In this document: one piece after another, positions 43,262 through 53,067 of the stretch
How positions within the stretch are numbered: the stretch's first letter is position 1
How the letters are laid out: every line of letters starts with the position of its first letter
Notes under the pieces: model-generated
The model's database searches: none
What the model saw: only the letters and a program-made list of their open reading frames with translations
Told to the model about the DNA's origin: nothing
Program-made: the position numbers and the translations under genes
Source: an uncultured Acidobacteriaceae bacterium
GTDB taxonomy: Bacteria; Acidobacteriota; Terriglobia; Terriglobales; Acidobacteriaceae
Length of the DNA stretch: 64,000 nt
Reading direction: 5' to 3'
Assembly: GCA_903849645.1 (NCBI GenBank)
Contig: CAINJJ010000008.1
Location: forward strand, 1-64,000

Positions 43262-44407
43262 CTACCCTTTCACCCGCTTATAGAACGGCATCGCCACCTG
43301 CCTGGCCCGTACCTTGTTGCCGCGCACATCGACCAGGACATCCGAGCCGCCTGCCGCCACTGCCGCGGGAACCAGCGCAAATGCAATATTCGTCTTCAGA
43401 AACGGCGCCGGCGAGCCGGACGTGACCGACCCGATCGGCTCCCCTTCAAGCGACAGCACGGAGTAGCCGTCGCGGCCAATGCCCCGCTCCACCATTTCAA
43501 GGGCCACGACCTTGCGCGCTGGCCCACCCGCGGCCTGCACTGCTGCCAGAGCTTCGCGGCCAATGAATGCGCCTTTGTCCATCTTCAGCCAGCGGGAGAC
43601 AAATGACTCCCAGACGTTGATCTCATCGGAGATCTCATGCCCGTAGAGCGGCATGCCCGCCTCCAGCCGCAGCGTGTTGCGCGCCCCCAGCCCGCAGGGC
43701 CGAATGCCAAACTCCGCGCCCGCTTCCAGCAGGGCATTCCACGTCTTCTCCGTTGTGGGCACATCAGCGGGAATGTAGACCTCGAAGCCGTCTTCGCCGC
43801 TGTAGCCGGTGCGGGCGATCATCACGTTGGGCGCCCCGGCCACCGTGCCCCAGGCGAACCAGTAGTTCCGGATGCCGGCCAGGTCAACCTTGGTGAGCTT
43901 TTGCAGGGTCTCAAGCGCGCGCGGCCCCTGCACCGCAAGCTGCGAGTAGTAGGCCGAGTAGTCGCTGATGTGGATCGACGGGAAGGTTCCCACCTGGCGG
44001 CGAATCCAGGCATAGTCCTTGTCCTTGGTGCCGGCGTTGACCACCAGCAGGTAGTCGTTCTCGCTGAGCCGGTGCACCAGGATGTCATCGACAAACGTGC
44101 CCTCGGGCGTGAGCAGGGCGGAGTACTGGGCCTGGCCGTCCTTGAGCTTTGAGGCGTCGTTCATGGTGATGTGCTGGACCGCGGCCAGCGACCCCGGCCC
44201 GCGAAACTGGATCTCGCCCATGTGGCTGACGTCAAAGAGGCCCACGCCGGTGCGCACCGCCATGTGCTCGGCGATGAGGCCGCCGCCGGCGCCGGGGTAC
44301 TCCACCGGCATATCCCAGCCCCCGAAGTCCACCATCTTGGCCTTCAGCGCGCGGTGCGTGGCGTTCAGTGCGGTCTTCTGGAGCGGGGCTGCGGTGGCTT
44401 CGGTCAT
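43262..44407 (-). CDS. gcvT: Aminomethyltransferase (glycine cleavage T protein)
   Basis: GcvT moves the methylene group from aminomethyl-lipoyl GcvH to tetrahydrofolate and frees ammonia. The 381-residue protein has the family start LNATHRALKAKMVDFGGWDMPV, then GLFDVSHMGEIQFRGPGS, GTFVDDILVHRLSENDYLLV and ARTGYSGEDGFEVY. The C-terminal PIGSVTSGSPAPFLKTNIAF completes it. Normal length. gcvH and gcvP are not adjacent, so the cleavage system is split across the genome. The lipoyl cofactor needed by GcvH is made by LipA, whose gene lies 6 kb away. Confidence 0.95.
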   Translation of the reverse strand: MTEATAAPLQKTALNATHRALKAKMVDFGGWDMPVEYPGAGGGLIAEHMAVRTGVGLFDVSHMGEIQFRGPGSLAAVQHITMNDASKLKDGQAQYSALLTPEGTFVDDILVHRLSENDYLLVVNAGTKDKDYAWIRRQVGTFPSIHISDYSAYYSQLAVQGPRALETLQKLTKVDLAGIRNYWFAWGTVAGAPNVMIARTGYSGEDGFEVYIPADVPTTEKTWNALLEAGAEFGIRPCGLGARNTLRLEAGMPLYGHEISDEINVWESFVSRWLKMDKGAFIGREALAAVQAAGGPARKVVALEMVERGIGRDGYSVLSLEGEPIGSVTSGSPAPFLKTNIAFALVPAAVAAGGSDVLVDVRGNKVRARQVAMPFYKRVKG

Positions 44408-44544
44408 CGGGTGTTCCTTTCGGGCGTTGCTGCGTTACCCTGCTAACGATAGGGATTCGGCCGAGGCGGGGTCAAACCGGACCCGGCGAGGGCAACTTGC
44501 CCGGCCCACTCTCCCGCACAGGAATGAACGGAAAGGTAGTTTTC

Positions 44545-44715
44545 ATGGATCAGGTTCGCGGCGTCATCATGATCGTGCTCTCAGGCTTCGCCTTCTACCA
44601 GGGCTGGACCATCCACACCGGAGACCGCGCCATGCTGGCCTACGGCGTAGGGGTGCTGGCGCTGGCGGTGGGGGCGTGGAGACTGATGCGCAAGCCGCCC
44701 CAACCTCGCGTTTGA
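44545..44715 (+). CDS. Small membrane protein (56 residues)
   Basis: A short protein with two hydrophobic stretches (VRGVIMIVLSGFAFYQGW and AMLAYGVGVLALAVGAW) and a basic end. AAAGG lies a few bases before ATG 44545; ATG 44524 in frame is an alternative. It is divergent from gcvT. The codon use is normal for the genome. Function unknown. Confidence 0.55.
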   Translation: MDQVRGVIMIVLSGFAFYQGWTIHTGDRAMLAYGVGVLALAVGAWRLMRKPPQPRV

Positions 44716-44812
44716 CGGAGATCCCGTCCCCGATCCGCAGGGTAGCCGCGGAGAAACAATGGGCGACTGCGGCGGGGCGAAACTGCGGGCCAGGATGACC
44801 TGCGCTGCCGCT

Positions 44813-45247
44813 TTACTTGCGGCGCGCCCGCCAGAAGGAACTCACGCCAAGATAGAAAAAGACGACCACAACCCCGGCGGTGACGAGAAATGTGCGGTGG
44901 TCGGGTCCGTGGGCCCAACTGGCACGGTCGCGCCAGAGGTTGGGGGCGAAGACCAGCACCGGCAGCAGAAAGAAGACGCCCGTCACCTCAAGCCAGAGAA
45001 TGCCGCCGACCCGCCGGAAGGGCCGCAGAAACCCGCCCACACCCTGCGCCACCCCCCTGGTGGCTCGACCCGCGGTCTGCCCGGTGGCGCGGCCGCGCGC
45101 GGCGTTCCCCTCGATTGTGCCGGGGGGGTGCGGCGGCGGTGCGGCCTGCGGGGTGGGTTGAGCGGCCGCGGCCAGGCGCTGCCCGGCCATCCGGCCCGCA
45201 ACCCGGACTCCAACTCCCAAAACGCGGCCGATGGTCTGAGGCTTCAT
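44813..45247 (-). CDS. Membrane protein of unknown function with Pro/Ala/Gly-rich N-terminus
   Basis: A 144-residue protein starting at ATG 45247. Residues 1-85 are soluble, low-complexity, rich in Pro, Ala, Gly and Arg (RMAGQRLAAAAQPTPQAAPP). Two hydrophobic helices follow (WLEVTGVFFLLPVLVF and TFLVTAGVVVVFFYLGVSSF), with a basic end. Family not recognised. It converges on the 56-residue membrane protein. A longer N-terminus in the frame lacks support. The divergent gene at 45406 starts 159 bases away. Confidence 0.6.
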   Translation of the reverse strand: MKPQTIGRVLGVGVRVAGRMAGQRLAAAAQPTPQAAPPPHPPGTIEGNAARGRATGQTAGRATRGVAQGVGGFLRPFRRVGGILWLEVTGVFFLLPVLVFAPNLWRDRASWAHGPDHRTFLVTAGVVVVFFYLGVSSFWRARRK

Positions 45248-45405
45248 TTCGTTATGATGGTAACAGCGACAGACACCGAGCCGCATTCGACACGGTCGTT
45301 TGCGATTCGCTGTTGCTCCCGGCCACCCGCGGGGGTAAGGTAGAGAAATCCCACGCCGCTCCCCGTGCCCTTCCTCGCACAGGCCGCAGCCCCTGGAGGT
45401 ACTTC

Positions 45406-45714
45406 GTGACATCCCGACTGCGTGAACTGATTCAGCAACTGGGCGAGGCCATCCATGAGTCGGTCATCGAAAACGAGCAGATCGCCGGCGTGGTGCAGGA
45501 CATCCGCAAGCACGGCTTTGACGTGCTGCTGATGCTCGAGGCCACCATCGGCCTCAACGAAGTCTCCTCCAAGGAGACCGATGAGGACGATGCGGAGTCC
45601 GACTCCAGCGAAGTCGAGGCGCCCTTTACCAGCCACGACGTCCACTTCCTCCGCTCCCTGCGCATCTCGATCGAGGGCGAAGAAGAAGGAATCGACGAGG
45701 CAGAAAAAGGGTAG
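45406..45714 (+). CDS. Small acidic protein of unknown function
   Basis: A 102-residue soluble protein from GTG 45406, which has TGGAGG six bases upstream. The first half is helical (LRELIQQLGEAIHESVIENE, then IAGVVQDIRKHGFDVLLMLE). The second half is very acidic (SSKETDEDDAESDSSEVEAPF) and ends in another acidic stretch. No domain is recognised. It lies between a divergent membrane protein and the Uma2 gene 57 bases downstream. Confidence 0.6.
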   Translation: MTSRLRELIQQLGEAIHESVIENEQIAGVVQDIRKHGFDVLLMLEATIGLNEVSSKETDEDDAESDSSEVEAPFTSHDVHFLRSLRISIEGEEEGIDEAEKG

Positions 45715-45771
45715 AGGCGCGATTGAAGGGTTCCGCTGGCCCGAATGCCGGTTCGGAGAGATAATCGACCC

Positions 45772-46305
45772 ATGGCGACTGTGCCCAATTCGGAAGAACT
45801 CTGGACGGTGCGGGAGTATCTGCGTTCGAGTTGGAGCCCTGACCGTGAGTTTGTCGATGGGCGAATCGAGGAGCGGAACCTGGAGGAGAAAGAGCACTCC
45901 ATCATTCAGCGTTATCTGACTTTCCTTTTCATGCTGAAGCGTGCGGAGTGGGGCGTGGAGGTCTTTCCGGAACTCCGCACGCAGACGCAAACAAGGCGAT
46001 TCCGTGTTCCAGATGTCCTTGTCACTCGGGTTGAAGACAAGTTCGAACGCTACATCACGCGTCCGCCGCTGATCGCTGTCGAGATTCTCTCACCGGAAGA
46101 TTCGCTGCGGGCGATGCAGAGCAAAGCCGCCGAGTACAGGAGCTTTGGCGTCGAGAACATCTGGGTCATCGACCCGGAGCCCCGGTTGGCCTATCGGTAC
46201 ACACCCACCGGGCTCGAAGAGGTACAGGCCGGTGAGCTTGTGGCGCTGGGAACGCCCATCCGCGTGGTGCTCAGCGAGATGTTCGCGGAGTTGGATCGGG
46301 CGTAG
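45772..46305 (+). CDS. Uma2-family putative restriction-endonuclease-fold protein (copy 1)
   Basis: A 177-residue Uma2 (DUF820) protein with a PD-(D/E)XK-like core. PDVLVTRVED holds the Asp, ITRPPLIAVEILSPEDS the Glu, and KAAEYRSFGVENIWVIDPE the Lys-containing helix and final strand. Uma2 proteins are abundant in cyanobacteria and acidobacteria and are often linked to mobile DNA, but no function is proven. ATG 45772 is preferred to 45745. A second, diverged member is at 49452-49994 on the other strand. Both share the same C-terminal ending, PIRVVL-x-E-x-FAELDRA. Confidence 0.85.
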   Translation: MATVPNSEELWTVREYLRSSWSPDREFVDGRIEERNLEEKEHSIIQRYLTFLFMLKRAEWGVEVFPELRTQTQTRRFRVPDVLVTRVEDKFERYITRPPLIAVEILSPEDSLRAMQSKAAEYRSFGVENIWVIDPEPRLAYRYTPTGLEEVQAGELVALGTPIRVVLSEMFAELDRA

Positions 46306-46345
46306 CGGCCCTGAAGAGCCGACACGGGAGGATTTCAAACACGAG

Positions 46346-46600
46346 ATGCCAGAGGGTAGCCAAGCAGCGCCTCAAAAGCCCATCTGAATAAGTTGGTGGA
46401 AACTGGCGATTGGGTTGGTTCTCGTCCTGGTTCAGATCAAGGACTGGTTAACCCCCAATTCCGACGTTCCAGTTGCCCTAAGAGCCTCCAACGAGACACA
46501 ACTGGGGACCATCTACTTTGTATCTGTTGTGATCTTTCTCGTTGGGCTCGGGCTTATTGTGGCTGGACTTCGGGCACTCTGGCTCAGTCGTCCATCCTAG
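46346..46600 (+). pseudogene. Two-helix membrane protein gene interrupted by an in-frame TGA
   Basis: From ATG 46346 the frame reads MPEGSQAAPQKPI and meets TGA at 46385-46387. It then continues in the same frame with ISWWKLAIGLVLVLVQIKDW to a stop at 46600, including a second hydrophobic helix (YFVSVVIFLVGLGLIVAGL). No ATG or GTG start lies between the TGA and the first helix; TTG 46415 starts inside it. So the simplest reading is a small 2-TM protein broken by one nonsense change. If translation begins at TTG 46415 a 61-residue protein is possible. No family recognised. Confidence 0.45.
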
Positions 46601-46641
46601 TGAGGGTGCCCTTGGCTCCCCGCTTGAGACCTCGGATAATT

Positions 46642-46735
46642 GCAGCCCTAGCTCTTCAGCGCCACGCGGATATGCAGTTCCTTCAACTGCTGATCGCTGA
46701 TGGCGATGGGGGTGCAGACCTTCAGGTCGATGGCC
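46642..46735 (-). repeat. Direct repeat of the aspS end flanking mntA-hepT (distal copy)
   Basis: Aligned with 47396-47489: the first 57 bases are identical, including the stop and six bases past it. A diverged middle follows, then ACC-TCAGGTCGATGGCC with one change. The two copies lie 754 bases apart in the same orientation and bracket exactly the mntA-hepT pair. Confidence 0.9.
46648..46734 (-). pseudogene. aspS 3'-end remnant (distal tail copy)
   Basis: On the minus strand this encodes AIDLKVCTPIAISDQQLKEL, then HIRVALKS and a stop. It is the last 28 residues of an AspRS. Over 57 bases (46642-46698) it equals 47396-47452 exactly; beyond that the DNA differs but the frame and key residues are kept. 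The rest of the gene is absent. The hepT stop codon (46722-46724) lies inside it. Confidence 0.9.
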
Positions 46736-47093
46736 TGTCCAACTCCCGAATGGCCGCCTCCAACTCCACCCGCAGAGCCGGAATATCGCGCTCAACCACC
46801 TTCCACACGAGATCCAGATCGATGGCGAAGTAGCCGTGCGCAAGCTGGTTCCGCATCCCATAGATGGCGCCAAAGGGAATCCCAGGGAACCGCGTGGCTG
46901 CATCCGGAATCGCATCGAGAAGGTTCCTGGATGCCTCGCCCAGAATCTCGATGTTGCGCACGACACCGTCCTGAATGAGTCTGTCCGCCAGGAAATCCCG
47001 CGGACTCTTGCCCCGCGCGTAGGTCTCAATCTGGCCGGCGGCATCCAGCATGTGAGCCAGATAATCGCGAGGACTCAAGCTGTGCTGGCTCAT
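46722..47093 (-). CDS. hepT: HepT-type toxin
   Basis: A 123-residue helical HEPN protein (DUF86). It carries the catalytic RX4HXY motif in MRNQLAHGYF, the family helix RDYLAHMLDAAGQIETYARG and GVVRNIEILGEASRNL. HepT is an RNase toxin that MntA silences by adding AMP to its Tyr. Its ATG overlaps the mntA stop as ATGA. The last residues (DRPST) are read from the aspS remnant in another frame, so the original C-terminus may have been replaced on insertion. Length is still within the family range. Confidence 0.88.
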   Translation of the reverse strand: MSQHSLSPRDYLAHMLDAAGQIETYARGKSPRDFLADRLIQDGVVRNIEILGEASRNLLDAIPDAATRFPGIPFGAIYGMRNQLAHGYFAIDLDLVWKVVERDIPALRVELEAAIRELDRPST

Positions 47094-47380
47094 ACGGGCA
47101 GGGCTTCGGCCAGCACTCGCTGCCTGAAAACCGGGGAAAGAAATCCCGGTGTCCGCAGGTCCACCTTCATGCCCAACTCCGCCTCAAGCCGCAACTGGAG
47201 CTTGGCAATATCCAGCAGGCTGGTCTCCGGCGAGGGATCCACCAGAATGTCCAGGTCGCTCTCTTCGGTGTCGTCGCCATGCACCACTGAGCCAAACACA
47301 CGCGGATTCGACATGCCGGAATCCAGAATCATTCGGCGGATATCGGCGCGGTGCAGCGGCAGGATCTCAGACGGCCTCAT
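47090..47380 (-). CDS. mntA: MntA-type nucleotidyltransferase antitoxin
   Basis: A 96-residue minimal nucleotidyltransferase. The signature GSVVHGDDTEESDLD carries the G-S and D-x-D metal/ATP residues, followed by ILVDPSPETSLLD and a C-terminal basic region. MntA antitoxins inactivate HepT by AMPylation in the cytoplasm. It is the first gene of the pair. The ATG at 47380 lies 21 bases from the aspS stop codon, so expression may depend on aspS read-through or on a promoter inside the aspS end. Confidence 0.88.
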   Translation of the reverse strand: MRPSEILPLHRADIRRMILDSGMSNPRVFGSVVHGDDTEESDLDILVDPSPETSLLDIAKLQLRLEAELGMKVDLRTPGFLSPVFRQRVLAEALPV

Positions 47381-47401
47381 GGGTACGATTCTAGCGCAGC
47401 C

Positions 47402-49294
<1,893 letters not shown>

Positions 49295-49451
49295 GCTCCT
49301 CCAATTGTAATGGAGGGGGTTCGGCGGCGATAACTCCCCGAAATTGCGATTCCTGGGCTCGCCTGTTCCATTCCGATTTCCACCGCACTATCATGCACAC
49401 AAGGATCGCAAGAGACCGTGGAATACATGACCTGTCACCCGATCTGCGGCT

Positions 49452-49994
49452 TTACGCCCGATCCAACTCCGCAAACAACTCCGCCAGCACAACGCGGATC
49501 GGCGTATTCGGGACGTTTAGTTCGCCCGTCTCTACCGGGTGCATCCCGAAGCGATCGGCAGTCATGGAAGTACGCGTGGCCGGGTCGATAATCCAGATGT
49601 TCTCCACGCCAAAGCCAACATAATCGTCGACCTTCACGCGGAACCGGCTCAGCCGATCCTCGGGCGAGAGAATCTCAATTGCGATCAGCGGCGGATGGGT
49701 CAGAATCTGTTCTCGCGGCGCGTCGGCGCGCAGCACCAGCACATCCGGACAGCGGTAGCGAGTGAGTTTGACCTGTGTGCGTACATCGGTGACGACGCGC
49801 ACCTTCCATTCGTCGCGGTGGCTGAAGAAAAGCGCGCCCAGCCATAGTTGCAAAAGCCCGTGATCGTACTCTCCCACGTTCCGGTCCTCCAGCGATCCGT
49901 CCACGTAGTCGCACTCCGGCTCATATACGGTGTGGAGATACTCCTCCACCGTCACCATTGCAGGTACGGATTCGTAGGCGGGCAGTGTGGCCAT
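49452..49994 (-). CDS. Uma2-family putative restriction-endonuclease-fold protein (copy 2)
   Basis: A 180-residue Uma2 protein with the same core as the one at 45772. CPDVLVLRADAP holds the Asp, THPPLIAIEILSPEDR the Glu, and KVDDYVGFGVENIWIIDPAT the Lys helix. It sits between hisS and aspS on the minus strand, two genes that are often neighbours, so it probably inserted there. No tail repeat of hisS is seen beside it. Function unknown; nuclease activity is inferred only from fold. Confidence 0.85.
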   Translation of the reverse strand: MATLPAYESVPAMVTVEEYLHTVYEPECDYVDGSLEDRNVGEYDHGLLQLWLGALFFSHRDEWKVRVVTDVRTQVKLTRYRCPDVLVLRADAPREQILTHPPLIAIEILSPEDRLSRFRVKVDDYVGFGVENIWIIDPATRTSMTADRFGMHPVETGELNVPNTPIRVVLAELFAELDRA

Positions 49995-50046
49995 GACTCA
50001 AGTATGCTCCGGAACGTATTTGGTTGCCAAGAACTGAATCCTGCGC

Positions 50047-51342
50047 CTACGCGCCTGCCGGCTCTGCCAGAAAAACAGCCAGCTCCCCGCGCGGCACCTT
50101 GGTCTGCACGCCCGTGGAGAAGTTCTTCACCGTCAGAATCCCTGTTTGGATCTCGTCCTCGCCCAGGATGACGATCTGGCGTGCGGTCTTGTCGGCGGCT
50201 TCAAAGGACTTCTTCAGGCGGAAGCTGCCATCTCCCAGTTCAACCCAGAGACCCTGGCGGCGCAGCTCACGAGCCAGATTCAGCGCCGCGGCATTCATCG
50301 CCTCGCCCACCGGCGCAATATAAGCGTCCACCAGCACCTGCGGTGCGGCAGGGTTTTGAGTTTGCAATGTCAGCACCAGCCGGTCCTCGCCCATGGCGAA
50401 CCCGATGCCCGGCGCCTTCGGTCCGCCGATCATCTCGCTCAGCCCGTCGTAGCGCCCGCCCCCCAACAGCGCGTTCTGCGCCCCCAGTCCCCCATGGGTA
50501 AACTCGAAGGTCGTCCGCGTGTAGTAGTCCAGCCCGCGCACCAGGCGGTGATTGCGGGTGTAAGGGACGCCGGCAGCGTCAAGAGCTGCGGTGACAGCAG
50601 CAAAGTGGGCCTTTGAGGCCTCGTCCAGCGAGTCGGCGATCACCGGCAGCGTGTCGATGATGGGCTGGTCGGCCGGAACCTTGCAGTCCAGCACCCGCAG
50701 CGGATTGGTCACCGCCCGCCGCTGGCAGTCGGCGCACATCTGGCCGACGACGGGGACCAGCGCCGCCCGCAGAGCGTCGTTATACCGTGCCCGGTCCGCG
50801 GAGGACCCGACGGAGTTCAGGTGCAACGTCCAGCCCTCGATGCCCAGCTCATCGAGCAAGGTGGCCAGCATCTCCAGGACTTCGGCGTCGCGCAGGGGGC
50901 TCTCGCTGCCTGCCGAGGGAGGACCGATGACCTCCGCTCCAATCTGCGAGAACTGGCGGTAGCGGCCCTTCTGCGGGCGCTCGCGACGGAACTGCGGGCC
51001 AATGTAATAGAGCTTTTGCAACTGGCCGGTCTCGCCCAGCTTGTGTTCAATGTAGGCGCGCACCACGCCGGCCGTGTTTTCGGGGCGGAGCGTGAGGGTC
51101 TGGGTCTTTTCCGACTGGGCGCGCGCCCGGTCTTCCCACGTGTACATCTCCTTGCTGACGATGTCGGTCTCTTCGCCCACGCCGCGGGAGAACAGGGCGG
51201 TGTCTTCAAAGACGGGGGTGCGGATCTCGCCGAAGTTGTAGCGGGCGAAGACCGCGCGGGCGGTAGCCTCGATGCGGTTCCAGAGGGCCGTTTCCGGCGG
51301 CAAAAGGTCGCGGGTGCCGCGAACGGCTTTCAGGGTGGTCAT
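50047..51342 (-). CDS. hisS: Histidyl-tRNA synthetase
   Basis: A class II synthetase of 431 residues with the usual motifs. KAVRGTRDLLPPETALWNRI and FGEIRTPVFEDTALF belong to motif 1, then RPENTAGVVRAYIEHKL and YYIGPQFRRERPQKGRYRQF to motif 2. The histidine site is LVRGLDYYTRTTFEF, and motif 3 includes APGIGFAMGEDRLVL. The C-terminal anticodon-binding domain is present. The ATG at 51342 lies 112 bases from the next minus-strand gene's stop. aspS lies downstream across the Uma2 gene. Confidence 0.96.
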   Translation of the reverse strand: MTTLKAVRGTRDLLPPETALWNRIEATARAVFARYNFGEIRTPVFEDTALFSRGVGEETDIVSKEMYTWEDRARAQSEKTQTLTLRPENTAGVVRAYIEHKLGETGQLQKLYYIGPQFRRERPQKGRYRQFSQIGAEVIGPPSAGSESPLRDAEVLEMLATLLDELGIEGWTLHLNSVGSSADRARYNDALRAALVPVVGQMCADCQRRAVTNPLRVLDCKVPADQPIIDTLPVIADSLDEASKAHFAAVTAALDAAGVPYTRNHRLVRGLDYYTRTTFEFTHGGLGAQNALLGGGRYDGLSEMIGGPKAPGIGFAMGEDRLVLTLQTQNPAAPQVLVDAYIAPVGEAMNAAALNLARELRRQGLWVELGDGSFRLKKSFEAADKTARQIVILGEDEIQTGILTVKNFSTGVQTKVPRGELAVFLAEPAGA

Positions 51343-51454
51343 AGCTTCTCCAGTCTAAATGGAGCGGGAAAGCAGGGCGGAATGGGGCCGGCAGCCCTCG
51401 GTGGCGGACAGGCGTCTGGCGCGGCGCGATCTCGTCATGCGGGCATCATTCCAC

Positions 51455-53062
51455 TTACGCGCGAGGGTCGCTGCTGCGCTTCCTGAAGATGACCTTCAAC
51501 TCCCGCCGCCAGTGCTCGCTCAATGCGATCAGTTCCCACTCCACCTGCGGCGCAAAGTAGCGCAGCACCGGCTCGTTGGCGGGATGGATGCGCAGGGCTG
51601 GCGCGGCCAGCAGCAGGCGCGGCGGCTGCGGCGCAACCTCGGCTCCGGCAAAGTAGCCCTGGCGTTCGAATGCCGAGAGCGGCCTGCCGCCTTCGTTGCC
51701 CGCAGCGGCCTGCCGGTCGCTGTTCAGCGCCCGTACGCGAATCCAGTAGTCCAGCGCCTGCATGGGCAGATGCAGGTCCTCCTCGGCCTTGAGCTCAATC
51801 ACCGCCAGGCGGCCGCCGCGGTCCAGCGTCAGCAGGTCCAGCATTCCGCGGTCACCGGTGGAGAGCGCAGGCACCTGCGCGTAGAGCAGGTCGCCGCGCA
51901 GCCCCGGCAAAAGCTCGGCGATGCCCGCGCGCAGCTCCGCCTCGAGCCAGCGCTCCGGCTGCAGTCGAAACAGCGGGTCAGTCCGCAGCCCGTCCGCGTG
52001 GCGGCTCAGGAAGAGCCGCTCCAGCAGCCCGCGGCAAAGCGCCTCGCTCTCCGGGGTCAGCGGAGTCTCGCTGGCCCCGGCCCCAAACGTGATCTGATCT
52101 TCGCGGGCAAAGGAGTTGGCGGCGATGCCCTGCCGGACCCGCGCAAACTCCAGGCCATGCAGCAACAGCCCCACCTCGTGGGCGGCCGAGGCGCGTACCT
52201 CAACGCGTCCTCGCGCGGCTGGGGGAACCAGGCTCATCAGGCGTTCGATGCCTTGCCCGCACCGCTCCAGGGCCGCTTCGGCGGAAAACGCGTGCACCAG
52301 CCGCGCGTCCAGGTTGCCGGTGTCGCGAAAGTCCACCTGCGTCAGCTCTTCGCTGCGCTCGTCCAGGGTGAATAGCTGAAAGTCGGCGGCCCCGTGGTTG
52401 AGCCAGGCCATGCGCTCGGCCGTGGTGCGCCAGGCGCCGGCCGGAATCACCACCTTCAGCCCTCCGAAGTGACGCCGCCCGTCGCCCTTCTGGCGGCAGT
52501 AGTCCAGCCACAGCACTCCCAGCGTCAGAACGCCGTCTACCATGGCTCCAGACTCCGCCGCGCCCACGCCGATCACAGCGTCGGCGGCGGTGCCGCGCAG
52601 CAGGCGCCCACGCACATAGGCCGGCCCAAAGCTGTGCTCCAGGTCCATTGCCGAGCGCAGCCCGTCCACTTTGGAGCCGATGAAGTGCCGGGTAAGGGCC
52701 CGCTCCAGCAGCCTCTGATAGTTGCGCCGCGCGGCGTCGCGGGCCGTGGGCGTGCGCCGGTCGCTGGTGGGCACCAGTTCCAGCGTCTGCGGCTTGGGCG
52801 CGCCCATGCGCCGGGTGGCCAGGCGCAGGCACTGCGCCCGCTCCTCCACATCGACCACCGTGCGCACCAGGTTGCGCTCCTCGCTCCACAGTTCGATCAG
52901 GCAGCGCCCATGCGACTCCGAGACGGAGTAGCGGGTCGTGCGCATATCAAACAGCACGCGGCCATCTTCCAGCACTGCGGCTGCCGGGTGGTCGGCCAGG
53001 TACTCTTCAATGCGCCGGGCGAGCAGATGGGGCGCAGCCGCCGCCTCGCCTTTGCCTGCCAA
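51455..53062 (-). CDS. Uncharacterised protein with a C-terminal PD-(D/E)XK nuclease-like segment
   Basis: A 535-residue soluble protein starting at TTG 53062 (next in-frame alternatives are not better). The N-terminal 400 residues are not recognised and contain DLEHSFGPAYVRGRLLRG and LKVVIPAGAWRTTAERMAWL. Around residues 410-450 the text GMLDLLTLDRGGRLAVIELK, then LHLPMQALDYWIRV, has the D-x(n)-E-x-K pattern plus the Gln helix of restriction-endonuclease-like folds (as in NucS or Archaeal Holliday-type nucleases). So it may cut or bind DNA. It lies between hisS and the DinB gene. Confidence 0.6.
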   Translation of the reverse strand: MAGKGEAAAAPHLLARRIEEYLADHPAAAVLEDGRVLFDMRTTRYSVSESHGRCLIELWSEERNLVRTVVDVEERAQCLRLATRRMGAPKPQTLELVPTSDRRTPTARDAARRNYQRLLERALTRHFIGSKVDGLRSAMDLEHSFGPAYVRGRLLRGTAADAVIGVGAAESGAMVDGVLTLGVLWLDYCRQKGDGRRHFGGLKVVIPAGAWRTTAERMAWLNHGAADFQLFTLDERSEELTQVDFRDTGNLDARLVHAFSAEAALERCGQGIERLMSLVPPAARGRVEVRASAAHEVGLLLHGLEFARVRQGIAANSFAREDQITFGAGASETPLTPESEALCRGLLERLFLSRHADGLRTDPLFRLQPERWLEAELRAGIAELLPGLRGDLLYAQVPALSTGDRGMLDLLTLDRGGRLAVIELKAEEDLHLPMQALDYWIRVRALNSDRQAAAGNEGGRPLSAFERQGYFAGAEVAPQPPRLLLAAPALRIHPANEPVLRYFAPQVEWELIALSEHWRRELKVIFRKRSSDPRA

Positions 53063-53067
53063 GCGGC

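Noticed and set aside
44408..44544. Possible glycine riboswitch before gcvT
   Set aside because: On the minus strand a GCGGGAGAG start resembles the aptamer, but the conserved core and the CTCTCAGG closing segment are missing.
46385..46387. In-frame TGA as a selenocysteine codon
   Set aside because: No stem-loop resembling a SECIS element follows, and the predicted protein is a plain 2-TM protein with no redox motif; a nonsense change is simpler.
49295..50110. A hisS tail copy flanking the Uma2 gene (fourth cassette of the same kind)
   Set aside because: I compared the hisS 3' end with 49295-49451 and saw no matching stretch, so the pattern is not supported there.
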